A stretch of DNA of 64,000 bases from Streptomyces sp. ACA25. GTDB lineage: Bacteria > Actinomycetota > Actinomycetes > Streptomycetales > Streptomycetaceae. Shown piece by piece: positions 36,841 through 45,128 of this stretch (its first letter is position 1; every line of letters begins with the position of its first letter). A program made the position numbers and the translations under genes. Where the stretch lies: the NCBI RefSeq assembly GCF_028200735.1, contig NZ_JAQKPV010000018.1, forward strand, positions 1 to 64,000, in the 5' to 3' direction. A model generated the notes under the pieces. It was given only the letters and a program-made list of their open reading frames with translations, searched no databases and was not told where the DNA came from.

Positions 36841-37334
36841 GGGAGCTCCAGTCGGGTGCGGGTCGTGACGATCTCGCATGTCTGCGGGTAGGTGTGCCAG
36901 GTGGACCAGCCGGGCTCGCCGCCACTGAGCGTGGTGAGGCCGGTGAACGCGTCGGGGGAGCCGGGGAAGACACCGCACAGCGAGCCGGGGCGGTCGTCGA
37001 GGGCGGCGCGCAGCCGGGCGACCCGGCGGGTGAACGCGGCGGGCGGGTAGCGGTGGATGTGGGAGGTGAAGGTGTAGCCCCAGCCGTCCAGGTCCTCCCG
37101 GAAGCGGGCCGGCAGGGGGCCGGGCCGGCCGGGGAGGCAGGCGACGGTTTCCCGTACGGGCCCGGCGAACACCTGGTGCGAGGCGCCGAGCAGGCGCAGT
37201 TCGGCGGTGCCCGCGCCGCCGGGCAGGGGTACGTCGGTTACCGCGAGCGGTTCCTGCGCCGGCAGCCCCAGGGCGAAGGACAGCTGGTGGGCGCCGGTGT
37301 CGAGATAGGGAACCGCGAGCGGTACGGCATTCAC
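36837..37334 (-). CDS. DUF2617 family protein
   Basis: A 165-residue soluble protein with the DUF2617 blocks LGASHQVFAGPVRETVACLP and HIHRYPPAAFTRRVA, ending in TWHTYPQTCEIVTTRTRL. Both ends overlap neighbours: GTGA with the upstream gene and ATGA with the downstream one. Function is unknown; it is always found with the same partners in actinobacteria as far as I know. Confidence 0.85.
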   Translation of the reverse strand: MNAVPLAVPYLDTGAHQLSFALGLPAQEPLAVTDVPLPGGAGTAELRLLGASHQVFAGPVRETVACLPGRPGPLPARFREDLDGWGYTFTSHIHRYPPAAFTRRVARLRAALDDRPGSLCGVFPGSPDAFTGLTTLSGGEPGWSTWHTYPQTCEIVTTRTRLELP

Positions 37335-37942
37335 TCGTCCCCGCTCGGATAGATGACGAGTGTGCCGTTCGGGACGCGTTCGCCGAGCGAGGCCTCCCAC
37401 TTGCCTCGGCCCTGGCCGCCGACGAAGCGCTCGAAGGCCAGGCTGCGGTCGCCGGGGCCTTCGTAGTCGGCGTATTCGACCTGGCCCTGGGTGTCGAGGC
37501 CGGTGGTGCCCTCGGAGCGGTAGGTGGCCATACCGTGCTCGGTGCGGCGGTAGGTGACGCCGTCCACGGTGAGGGACTTGTCGCTGGGCGTGAGGGTGTC
37601 GTCCTCGTGTTCCGTCCAGAGGATGACCTCGAGGTCGGGATCCTCTTCGACGGAGAGCCAGCGGCGGGTTCCGGCGGGGCCGTCCATGGCGTCGAGGAAG
37701 TGCTCGGACCAGGTGAAGCCGCCCTCGGTGAGGCGCAGTGAGCCGCGGACGAACAGCCGCTCGCCGAGGTACTCCACCATGTCGCCGGCCTTCAGCGCGC
37801 GGGGGTCACCGGCGGTGTCACCGCCGGGGGCGAAGGGGTCGGCGGGCGGCAGGGCGGGCGACTGGGTCTCCTGCCGGTTGCGCAGGGCCAGCCAGGCCAG
37901 CACGGCCACGGCGACGACCAGCAGAGCGATGACCACGTACAT
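37331..37942 (-). CDS. DUF4178 membrane-anchored protein, first gene of the operon
   Basis: A 203-residue protein with one N-terminal membrane helix (YVVIALLVVAVAVLAWLAL) and a cytosolic DUF4178 domain with ALKAGDMVEYLGERLFVRGS, FLDAM and a late EYADY. The ATG at 37942 follows GGGGG at good spacing; 37948 is an alternative. DUF4178 operons of this type (with DUF2617, DUF4247, DUF350 and a spermidine-synthase-like gene) have been linked to phage-shock and envelope-stress proteins by context, which is inference here. Confidence 0.85.
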   Translation of the reverse strand: MYVVIALLVVAVAVLAWLALRNRQETQSPALPPADPFAPGGDTAGDPRALKAGDMVEYLGERLFVRGSLRLTEGGFTWSEHFLDAMDGPAGTRRWLSVEEDPDLEVILWTEHEDDTLTPSDKSLTVDGVTYRRTEHGMATYRSEGTTGLDTQGQVEYADYEGPGDRSLAFERFVGGQGRGKWEASLGERVPNGTLVIYPSGDE

Positions 37943-38171
37943 GTGCATACCCCCGTCGGTGGACACCAGGGTCGGCGACCGCGAGCGAGTATGGCACAGG
38001 CGTTCGCTGCCGAATACGTCGGCAGGGACCCGTTGTTCCACGGTGTTCTGAAGGCTGTGACGCACCGGGAGCGCCCGTGGTTCCCCGCCCCGCCGCCCCA
38101 GGACGGGGACGGCGGGGCGCGGGGCGTGCGGTGCGAGGCCGGGGCTTACGGGAGGGTTCCCCGGCCGCGGC

Positions 38172-39302
38172 TCAGTACAGGGTGCCGAGGGCGGCGGATT
38201 CGAAGTGCTTGAGCTCGCCGGTGCGTCCGGTCAGGATCTTCGCGGCCCAGTCGGGGTCGCCGAGCAGAGCGCGGCCGACCGCCACGAGGTCGAACTCCTC
38301 CCGCTCCAGCCGATCCAGCAGGCCGTCGATGGCGGCGACGCCGCTTCCCTCTCCCCGGAAGGCCTTGATGAACTCGCCGTCGAGGCCGACGGAACCGACG
38401 CTGATGGCGGGCTTGCCGGAGAGCTTCTTCGCCCAGCCCGCGTAGTTGAGGTCCGAGCGCTCGAACTCCGGCAGCCAGTAGCGGCGGGTGGAGCAGTGGA
38501 AGGCGTCGGCTCCGGCGTCGGCGAGCAGGGTGAGGACGGCTTCGAGTTCCTGGGGCGACTCGGCGATCTTCGCGTCGTAGCCGCCGATCTTCCACTGGGA
38601 CGTGCGGAAGATGATCGGGAACTCGGGAGACACCGCGCGGCGGCAGGCGGACACGATGTCCGCCGCGAACCGTACCCGGGACGCGAGGTCACCGCCGTAG
38701 GCGTCGGTGCGCCGGTTCGTGTGTGCCCAGAGGAACTGGTCGATCAGATAACCGTGCGCGCCGTGCAGTTCCACACCGTCGAAGCCGTGGGCCTCTGCGG
38801 CGGCGGCTCCGGCGGCGAAGGCGCCGATCACGTCGTCGATGTCCGACAGGGTCATGGTCCGGCCCTGCTCCGACCCGGTCAGCGGTATCCCCGAGGGGCC
38901 GACCCGTGGTGCGTCCGGGACCGGCGGTGCGCCGGCGGCGCGGTTCATCCCGACGTGCCAGAGCTGCGGCACGATCTTCCCGCCCGCCCGGTGGACGGCG
39001 TCCGCCACCTCGGTCCAGCCCTGGAGCGCGTCCTCGCCGTAGAACCGGGGGACCCGGTCGCTGGTGCCGGCCGAGTCGTGGTCGACGTAGGTGCCCTCGG
39101 TGATGATCAGGCCGACTCCCCCGGCGGCCCGGCGCGCGTAGTACTCCGCGACGTCCGCGCCCGGCACGCCGCCGGGGGAGAACTCGCGGGTCATCGGCGC
39201 CATCGCGATCCGGTTCCGGAGCGTGAGGCTGCCCAGGGAGAAGGGGCGGACGAGGATGTTCTCGGCGCGCGTGGCCGCGCTGCTGGATACCAAGGCATGC
39301 AC
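38172..39302 (-). CDS. NADH:flavin oxidoreductase (Old Yellow Enzyme family)
   Basis: A 376-residue FMN enzyme. FSLGSLTLRNRIAMAPMTRE is the family N-terminus, HGFDGVELHGAHGYLIDQFL holds the His/Asn pair region, and NRRTDAYGGDLASRVRFA is the conserved phosphate block. It probably reduces activated double bonds with NAD(P)H. The start is a GTG at 39302 with a weak ribosome site. A terminator-like repeat lies about 75 bases upstream. Confidence 0.9.
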   Translation of the reverse strand: MHALVSSSAATRAENILVRPFSLGSLTLRNRIAMAPMTREFSPGGVPGADVAEYYARRAAGGVGLIITEGTYVDHDSAGTSDRVPRFYGEDALQGWTEVADAVHRAGGKIVPQLWHVGMNRAAGAPPVPDAPRVGPSGIPLTGSEQGRTMTLSDIDDVIGAFAAGAAAAEAHGFDGVELHGAHGYLIDQFLWAHTNRRTDAYGGDLASRVRFAADIVSACRRAVSPEFPIIFRTSQWKIGGYDAKIAESPQELEAVLTLLADAGADAFHCSTRRYWLPEFERSDLNYAGWAKKLSGKPAISVGSVGLDGEFIKAFRGEGSGVAAIDGLLDRLEREEFDLVAVGRALLGDPDWAAKILTGRTGELKHFESAALGTLY

Positions 39303-39377
39303 CTGACGTGTTGGGTGACCGCGTCCCGGAGCGGCACGGTCCGCCCCGGGGCAACCTCCCCGGGCCCCTCACGCATT

Positions 39378-39415
39378 CCCGCCCCGGCCGGCGGTCGGCC
39401 GGTTTCCGGGGCGGG
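39378..39415. repeat. Left copy of a 38-bp terminator-like repeat
   Basis: Contains CCCGCCCCGG and CCGGGGCGGG as inverted arms. It matches 40328-40365 at 37 of 38 positions. The two copies bracket the toxin-antitoxin module. On this side it sits upstream of the reductase gene, where a terminator is not expected. Confidence 0.85.
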
Positions 39416-39597
39416 CGGGGGCGAGGGCGCCGACCGGGACGGGGCGCCTGGGTGTCCTGGCGGAGTTCCGTCGCGCCTTCCCCCTGGTACGAATCCTCAT
39501 CGTTGCAGCTCAGAGGGGGACTCTCGCTCTTGCCGATCATGATGCAACAGGCTCCTGGACGAGACGCGCAGGCTGAGGGCTCTCCCGGTGCTACCCT

Positions 39598-39615
39598 GGT
39601 ACCAAAATAGGTACC
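39598..39615. promoter_or_regulatory. Paired GGTACC palindromes before the antitoxin
   Basis: Two GGTACC boxes with a 6-base AAAATA spacer, so they are one helical turn apart, 16 bases upstream of the antitoxin start. Toxin-antitoxin complexes usually bind such sites to autoregulate. Confidence 0.5.
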
Positions 39616-39630
39616 GGACGGGAGTTGATC

Positions 39631-39828
39631 ATGCCTGCACTGAACGTCACCTTCACTGAGGAGGAGATGGCCACGCTCCGCGACCAGGCAGCAAAGGAGG
39701 ACGTCAGCTTGAAGGCCCTGGCACACGATGCCATCTTGGCCGAGGTCCACCGGCGCAAGGTGACCGCGGCAGCCATCAGGACTGCCCGCGTCTCCGCAGG
39801 CCTGAACAAGCGCCTCGCCACCAAGTAA
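39631..39828 (+). CDS. Antitoxin (ribbon-helix-helix type) of a Doc module
   Basis: A 65-residue protein: PALNVTFTEEEMATLRDQAA followed by a helical KALAHDAILAEVHRRK. The start resembles ribbon-helix-helix antitoxins, and the lysine-rich C-terminus fits a toxin-binding tail. GGGAG precedes ATG 39631. The toxin frame begins 12 bases after its stop in the same frame. Confidence 0.8.
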   Translation: MPALNVTFTEEEMATLRDQAAKEDVSLKALAHDAILAEVHRRKVTAAAIRTARVSAGLNKRLATK

Positions 39829-39840
39829 GGGGCTCTCGAC

Positions 39841-40221
39841 ATAACCGAGTACCTGGACGCCAACGACGTCATTCAGATCGCGGAGATCACACTTGGTGGT
39901 CGCGTCGGTGTACGCGACTGGGGCCTTCTGCAAAGCGCCGTGGCACGTCCCCAGTCCTCTGTGTTCGGCGAAGATGCCTACCCGGCCGTCTTCGAGAAGG
40001 CGGCTGCGCTGCTGCACTCCCTCTCCAGCAACCACAGCCTGGTGGACGGGAACAAGCGCACCGGGTGGGCATCGGCCATCGTCTTCCTGGACATCAACGG
40101 ACACCCGTTGAAGGAGCCGCTGGACGAGGACGCAGCTGAAGAGTTCGTGCTGGCAGTGGCCCAATCGCACGTGCCGAATCCGGAGATCGCCAGTCGCTTG
40201 CGGGGCTTCGTCCAGGCTTGA
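39841..40221 (+). CDS. Death-on-curing (Doc/Fic) toxin with an apparent ATA start
   Basis: A 126-residue Doc-family protein. The Fic motif is HSLVDGNKRT at about 65-74; Doc proteins phosphorylate EF-Tu. Family proteins start at the TEYLDANDV segment, but the codon before it is ATA, not ATG, GTG or TTG. A ribosome site (AAGGGG) 8 bases upstream fits initiation at ATA. The only downstream alternative, GTG at 39940, would remove 33 residues. Either the toxin is translated at a low level, or the start is mutated and it is silenced. Confidence 0.7.
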   Translation: MTEYLDANDVIQIAEITLGGRVGVRDWGLLQSAVARPQSSVFGEDAYPAVFEKAAALLHSLSSNHSLVDGNKRTGWASAIVFLDINGHPLKEPLDEDAAEEFVLAVAQSHVPNPEIASRLRGFVQA

Positions 40222-40327
40222 ATCTCTTGTGCGCCCGGCAGACTCGAAAGCCTTGACGCTGATTGATCTTCGGCCGGCGGCTCGTTGCCGTCGGTACCGG
40301 ATACCCCGGCGACCAAGGAGGCCATCG

Positions 40328-40365
40328 CCCGCCCCGGCCGGCGGTCAGCCGGTTTCCGGGGCGGG
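40328..40365. repeat. Right copy of the terminator-like repeat
   Basis: Same 38-base unit as at 39378 with one mismatch. Here it lies just after the stop of the minus-strand peptidase gene and acts as a plausible terminator for both convergent transcripts. Confidence 0.85.
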
Positions 40366-40386
40366 GCAGTCGGGGGGCGCTGCGGG

Positions 40387-41541
40387 TCAGATGGAGACGC
40401 CCTTGCCGCGCAGCCAGGCCAGCGGGTCGACGGCGGCGCCGCCACCGGGGCGGACCTCCAGGTGGAGGTGCGGTCCGGAGGAGTTGCCGGTGGAGCCCAC
40501 CCGGGCGATGACGTCTCCGGTGACGACCTCGTCACCGGCGGACTTCAGCATCGTCGAGAGGTGGGAGTAGGAGACCTCGGTGCCGTCCTCGAGCTCGACG
40601 ATGACGCGGTAGCCGTAGGAACCGGCCCAGGCGGCTTCCTTGACGACCCCGGTGTGCACGGCCTTCACCGGGGTGCCGGAGGGGGCCGAGAGGTCGGTGC
40701 CGGTGTGGTTGTTGCTCCACATGGTCCCGCTGTCACCGAAGTTGGCGGTGATGCGGTAGTCGCTGAGGGGAGAGATGAAGCTGGCGCGCAGCTTGCGGAT
40801 CCGCTCCTCTTCCTCCTTGCGCAGCCGCTCTTCCTCGGCCTTGCGCTTGCGCTCTTCCTCGATCCGCTCGGCCTCGGCCTTCTCGGCGGCGGCGGTGGCG
40901 GCGGCCTGTTCGGCGGCGGCCTGTTCGGCGGCGTCGAGCGCCTCGGCCCGCTCCTCGGCCTCCTGGCGGTTCTCCTGGCGCTCGGCCTGCTGGAGCAGGC
41001 GGGAGCGGAGGGCTTCACCCGCGTCGCCGGTGGTGGCGTGCGAGGCCTGGGTGACGCCGGGGCTGTCGCTGACCGTGAGGCCGGCCGCGGTGAGGGGAGC
41101 GGCGGTGATGACGTGGTCGCCGGAGGAGTTGCCGAGGAGGGTGTTCAGACCGGGCACGTGGTCGGGGATGGACTTGACCTTGTCGGCCGCGGCACCCACG
41201 CCGGGGACGGCGGTCGCGTCCTCGTTGGCCGAGGTCATGCCGCCCGCGCCGACGGCTGCGATCACACCCACGCCCAGAACGGCCCGGCTGCGGGCGATGG
41301 TCCCGCCGCGCTGCCGGCTCACCCGGTGCTTGCCCCGGACCGGGCGGACCGTGTCCGCGCTCGGGTTCCACTCCCCGTAGGTGTCCTCGGCGGGCTGTTC
41401 CGGTCCGAAGACCACCTGCTCACCGGCTCCGTACATTCCGTACGGCTCGTACGTTCCGTACGCTTCGGCCGGCTCCGGGGGTCCGTAGGGCTCGTAGAGG
41501 TCGGTCGAACCCTCGCCGGAGGCATACCGCTGTGACGCCAC
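40387..41541 (-). CDS. M23 family peptidase with coiled coil
   Basis: A 384-residue cell-wall hydrolase. The first 80 residues are proline/tyrosine-rich. RSRAVLGVGVIAAVGAGG (about 83-100) is a signal or anchor. A long coiled coil (about 180-245, rich in RQE, AEE and RKEEEER) precedes the LytM-type domain with NHTGTDLSAPSG and the late HLHLEVRPGG holding the zinc-binding histidines. It probably cleaves peptidoglycan cross-links. The long 5' leader holds a c-di-AMP riboswitch. The GTG at 41541 has AGGAGAG upstream. Confidence 0.9.
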   Translation of the reverse strand: MASQRYASGEGSTDLYEPYGPPEPAEAYGTYEPYGMYGAGEQVVFGPEQPAEDTYGEWNPSADTVRPVRGKHRVSRQRGGTIARSRAVLGVGVIAAVGAGGMTSANEDATAVPGVGAAADKVKSIPDHVPGLNTLLGNSSGDHVITAAPLTAAGLTVSDSPGVTQASHATTGDAGEALRSRLLQQAERQENRQEAEERAEALDAAEQAAAEQAAATAAAEKAEAERIEEERKRKAEEERLRKEEEERIRKLRASFISPLSDYRITANFGDSGTMWSNNHTGTDLSAPSGTPVKAVHTGVVKEAAWAGSYGYRVIVELEDGTEVSYSHLSTMLKSAGDEVVTGDVIARVGSTGNSSGPHLHLEVRPGGGAAVDPLAWLRGKGVSI

Positions 41542-41564
41542 GGGGGCGCTCTCCTTTCCTTCCT

Positions 41565-41712
41565 TATCGCCTACCGGGTTAGCTGACGGGTTCGGAGCAG
41601 GAAGGTCTCCTACGGACGACTGACAGGCTGCCAGCTGTCCGATTCACCCCAATGAGTGGGTCCCCGGTTCCTTGGTGCTGAGATGCCGCACGTGGCGGAT
41701 TCGGCGATGCAG
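41565..41712 (-). ncRNA. c-di-AMP riboswitch (ydaO-yuaA)
   Basis: On the minus strand, just upstream of the M23 gene, the sequence shows the conserved blocks of the ydaO family in order: CCGGGGACCCA (plus 41655-41665), TTGGGGTGAATCGG (41640-41653) and GAACCCGTCAGCTAACCCGG (41574-41593). In Streptomyces this element precedes rpfA and other wall-hydrolase genes and turns them off when c-di-AMP is high. The boundaries given are approximate. Confidence 0.85.
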
Positions 41713-41930
41713 CACGGCGCCGCCCTTGTGACGGCAGTGACGCCCGCGCTGCTGTTATCGAACGTTAATAGACTTGACCCTGGGATTCCAAGTGGCTGCG
41801 CCAAAAATAGGCAACACTTGACCAGGCCATTTGCGCTTCAAACCTGGCAAAACAGACGAATTTTGTACCCGTCGACTCAACATCCAAAACTGACACTGCG
41901 TCAATCGTTATGCGGAGCGCCTCCTTCCGC

Positions 41931-43112
41931 TTACCCTCGGTCATCCTCGAGGGGATGCGGGGCACTCACCGGCTCCCGTCCCGCCCGCGCACTTCCCGGC
42001 TCGGTGTCCTCCGGGTCCTCCGGGGGGCGCTGCACGGCCATGATCACCATGTCGTCGTGGACCCCTCCCCCGGAGTAGGCGCTGACATCCGCGATGAGGT
42101 GCTCGACCAGCTGTTCCGGTGCGGCGAAATGCCGGCCGCGCAGTCCGCGGGCCGGGTCGTAGAACTCGCCCCGGGCGTCCCGCGTCTCGCTGACCCCGTC
42201 CGTGTACAGCACCAGGTGGGCACCTGCCGGGAACGGCTCGGTGTCCGGCCGGTCCAGCTCGGTGCCGAGCCCGGTGAGACCGAGCGGAAGCGCGAAGTCG
42301 GTCGGTTCGAGGCTGCGCACCGAGCCGTCCGGCCGCAGCAGCAGGGGCGCGGGGTGGCCGCGGTTGACGAGGCGCAGCTCTCCCGGCGCGTCGGCGGGAA
42401 CCTCGGCCAGCACCGCCGTGGCGAAGCCCTCGAGCCGGGCCGGCCCGTCCCGGCTGCGCTTCTGCCGGCTCAGAGCGGCGTCCAGGCGTGCCGCGATCCG
42501 CTCCAGCCGCGCCTCGGTGTCCGCGGCTTCCCGGAAGACGCCGAGCAGCAGCACCACTTCCTCGATCGACTGGAGCCCTTTGCCCCGGACGTCCCCGATG
42601 AGCATCCGGGGCCCGTACGGGGTGTCCAGCACCGCGTGGAAGTCACCGCCGACGAGCACATCCACCTCGGCGGCCTCGTACCGGGCGGCCACGCGCAGCG
42701 GACCGGCCCGGGCCGGCAGCGCGGGCACCACGGCCCGCTGCACCGCCTCGGCGGTGCTCCGGGCGGAGGCCGCCTCCTCGCGCCGCCGGGTCACCGTCCG
42801 GTTGAGTACCAGGGCGAGCACCGAGATGAGGGCCGTGGTGGTGACCGTCATGAGGCCCTCCGCCCGGCCGGGGCGGTCCCAGAAGAGGATCAGCAGGGTG
42901 ACGGCGACGGTCGCGGCGACGCCGTAGGCGGCGGTGACCCGGAAGGTCCGCAGCGGGGCGGCGACCAGTGGCACGGCCACGAACAGCGGGGTGAAGGTGA
43001 TGTGCGCGGAACTCACCAGGTCGATGGCCACCCCGAGCACGAGCAGTACGGCGGGCAGCCAGCGGACGAGGCCGCGGTACCCGCCGCGAAGGCCGGACTC
43101 GGATCGGTGCAC
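41931..43112 (-). CDS. Membrane-bound SpoIIE-type PP2C phosphatase
   Basis: A 393-residue protein. Four or five membrane helices (about 18-100) are followed by a linker and a PP2C domain (about 150-360) with VLVGGDFHAVLDT, LIGDVRGKGLQS, VNRGHPAPLLL, LYTDGVSE and HDDMVIMAV. It is the usual Streptomyces membrane phosphatase for anti-anti-sigma factors. The GTG at 43112 yields the helices at once; the long upstream open frame is arginine-rich and unlikely to be real. Confidence 0.88.
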   Translation of the reverse strand: MHRSESGLRGGYRGLVRWLPAVLLVLGVAIDLVSSAHITFTPLFVAVPLVAAPLRTFRVTAAYGVAATVAVTLLILFWDRPGRAEGLMTVTTTALISVLALVLNRTVTRRREEAASARSTAEAVQRAVVPALPARAGPLRVAARYEAAEVDVLVGGDFHAVLDTPYGPRMLIGDVRGKGLQSIEEVVLLLGVFREAADTEARLERIAARLDAALSRQKRSRDGPARLEGFATAVLAEVPADAPGELRLVNRGHPAPLLLRPDGSVRSLEPTDFALPLGLTGLGTELDRPDTEPFPAGAHLVLYTDGVSETRDARGEFYDPARGLRGRHFAAPEQLVEHLIADVSAYSGGGVHDDMVIMAVQRPPEDPEDTEPGSARAGREPVSAPHPLEDDRG

Positions 43113-43331
43113 GGTCCCAATCTGCCGCGATCGGCGCACCGGGGCGAGTCGAGCGACGCGTCGAGGGGAACCACGGCGGGAAACCGGTCCGTCCGGGCCG
43201 CAGTGGCGGCCCGGACGGACGGGCGGGACGGGCCCGCTACCCGGCCGGTCGGCTGAAGGCGAGAGCCGCGGAGCTGAAGGGGGAGACCTGTGGAGCACCG
43301 CACGACCGGCCGGACGTATGAGTTGCCGCTG

Positions 43332-44309
43332 TCAGATGAGCCCGACCTGCATCGCCCGGACCCCTGCCTGGAAACGGCTGCGGGCGTGCAGCGCGTTCAT
43401 CGCGGAGGCGATGTCGTTGCGGACCGTCCGGACACTGCAGCCGAGCCGCCGCGCGATGGCCTCGTCCGTCAGGCCTTCGGCCAGCAGCCGCAGCACGATC
43501 TCCGAGCGCGGGCGCCGGGTGATCTTCGCGCAGGCGGCACGGTTCGCCGTGTGGCGTGCCACCACCCCGCGGTCCCACAGGCGGTCCGTGAGCGCGGTGA
43601 GCCGCTTCAGCTCCTCGGGTGCGCGGACGACCCGGACCCGGTCCTCACCGTCGGCCAGGACCGCGACCACACCGTCCATGATCATGCCCCGCACCGGCAC
43701 CGGATCCACCGAACGCGGCGGTGCGCCCTGCTCCGCCAGCCACTGCGCGTGGGCGGCGGCCGGCGGTGACTGGAACACCGAGGGCGCCCACACCGACCGG
43801 ACGGCGGCACCCCGGCGCATCGCCATGTCGGCGATCGGCCGCGAGAGCTCGAAGGCGCCGTCCATGCCGCCGCCCCGGTCCCCCGGAAGGAGGAAGGTGA
43901 CCGCGTGCTCCACCTTGATGATCATCCGCTCGATGAGAGCGGTGATCTGGTCCCGCCCGTCCCCGCTGTTCCGCGGATCGAGTCGTTCGACGGCCCGCTC
44001 GTGGAGCGCGATGAAACGCTCGACCTCCACGGGACCGGGCTGCACCGCGCCGGCCTGGCGCATCCGCTTGGCCAGCAGCGTCGGGAGCGCGACGCAGGGC
44101 TCGACGGCCCGCACGGCTCCCGCGTCATCGCCGGAGCCGGTGACCAGCCCGTCGGCCCGCAGCCCGTTGATGATCTCGACAATGTCGCTCTTCGGCCGGC
44201 CGAGTTCCCGGCTCAGCTCCTCCGGCCTCGACCGCGGCCCCTGCAGTAGCTTTCGATAGACGAGCTCGGATCGCTTGTCCAAGCCCACACCGCTCACGGT
44301 TTCCGTCAC
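43332..44309 (-). CDS. LuxR-type regulator with TrmB-like N-terminus (first of three)
   Basis: A 325-residue regulator. About 65 residues at the start form a winged helix (KRSELVYRKLLQGPRSRPEE). A middle domain of unknown fold follows. The C-terminal LuxR HTH (about 262-318) reads SEIVLRLLAEGLTDEAIA, then GCSVRTVRNDIASAMNALHA and SRFQAGVRA. The GTG at 44309 follows GAGG. It faces away from the peptide gene at 44934 and shares its C-terminus with the two regulators at 45983 and 46869. Confidence 0.78.
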   Translation of the reverse strand: MTETVSGVGLDKRSELVYRKLLQGPRSRPEELSRELGRPKSDIVEIINGLRADGLVTGSGDDAGAVRAVEPCVALPTLLAKRMRQAGAVQPGPVEVERFIALHERAVERLDPRNSGDGRDQITALIERMIIKVEHAVTFLLPGDRGGGMDGAFELSRPIADMAMRRGAAVRSVWAPSVFQSPPAAAHAQWLAEQGAPPRSVDPVPVRGMIMDGVVAVLADGEDRVRVVRAPEELKRLTALTDRLWDRGVVARHTANRAACAKITRRPRSEIVLRLLAEGLTDEAIARRLGCSVRTVRNDIASAMNALHARSRFQAGVRAMQVGLI

Positions 44310-44880
44310 GACCCAACCTCGCCGAAATTCGCCTTGTGGGTGAATGCTCAACCAGCATTGTTGGCTACAAGGTAGTTCTGGCGGTCCGTTTGCAGCCACC
44401 CTTGAGACCCGGCGTGACAGCTAGGTGCCACCGGGGGAAAAAGAACCTCAGGAAAAGCTCAACTGGACGGGAGAACCGGCCAGTACGCCCCGTGCTACGG
44501 AATCGTTAAATAACGGCGGACCGAGACGCAGGGGGCGCCGAACAGCCGGCCGTCGGTGGCGGAGGGCGGCGGCGCGCGGACCCTGCCGCCCCACCGGGAC
44601 CGGGCACCCGGCGCCCCCGTGGCCTCCGGCGCGGGCGCGCGGGTCAGCCCTGTGCCGGACCCGGGCCGTACGGCGCATCGCCGGCCGCGGGGCGACTCCG
44701 GCCGCCCGGCGGACGGGCACGGCAGCGTCTCATGCTACGCGCGTCAGCCAGCGGAGTCGGAAGCGGCCCCCGTCGGTGATCCCGCTCAGATGAGCCGCAC
44801 CCGGCACCGCTGCCGCACCCGGCTCCTGCCCCGGCCGACGGACACCGCCAGGGAGCAGTGGGCTGGACCCACGGGCCGGC
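44310..44880. other. Intergenic region upstream of the first LuxR-type gene
   Basis: No gene is supported here. The 100 bases nearest the regulator are less GC-rich and probably hold its promoter. Confidence 0.45.
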
Positions 44881-44912
44881 GTTCTCCCTCCCGACGCACC
44901 GGGCGGGAGAAC
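44881..44912 (-). terminator. Terminator of the CRCSGG peptide gene
   Basis: A 13-bp stem with one mismatch (GTTCTCCCTCCCG against CGGGCGGGAGAAC), starting 21 bases after the minus-strand stop. Confidence 0.7.
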
Positions 44913-44933
44913 GTGCGCGGGGGGGGAGGGACC

Positions 44934-45128
44934 TCATCCACCCGAGCAGCGGCAGCCCTCGGTAGCGGTCACCTGCCCCGCCTCCTCCATTGCCGGTGGG
45001 GCAGTAATTGCCTCAATATAGTCAGCAAGAAGTTCGACCCAGCGATCGCAGGCGAACCCGGGTTCCGGCAATTCAGGGGAAGTATTCCCCCGAAGTTTGA
45101 ATGAATAGGATTCCGGACTCTCACTCAT
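44934..45128 (-). CDS. 64-residue peptide ending CRCSGG, candidate RiPP precursor or metal-binding peptide
   Basis: MSESPESYSFKLRGNTS begins a small acidic protein whose middle (DRWVELLADYIEAITAPP) is helical and leader-like, and whose last residues are TATEGCRCSGG. It has its own ribosome site (GGAGG, 6 bases before ATG) and terminator, so it is probably expressed alone. The acidic helical leader and Cys/Gly-rich end are like ribosomal peptide precursors, but no modifying enzyme is nearby. It lies between LuxR-type regulators of a shared type. I do not recognise the family. Confidence 0.6.
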   Translation of the reverse strand: MSESPESYSFKLRGNTSPELPEPGFACDRWVELLADYIEAITAPPAMEEAGQVTATEGCRCSGG

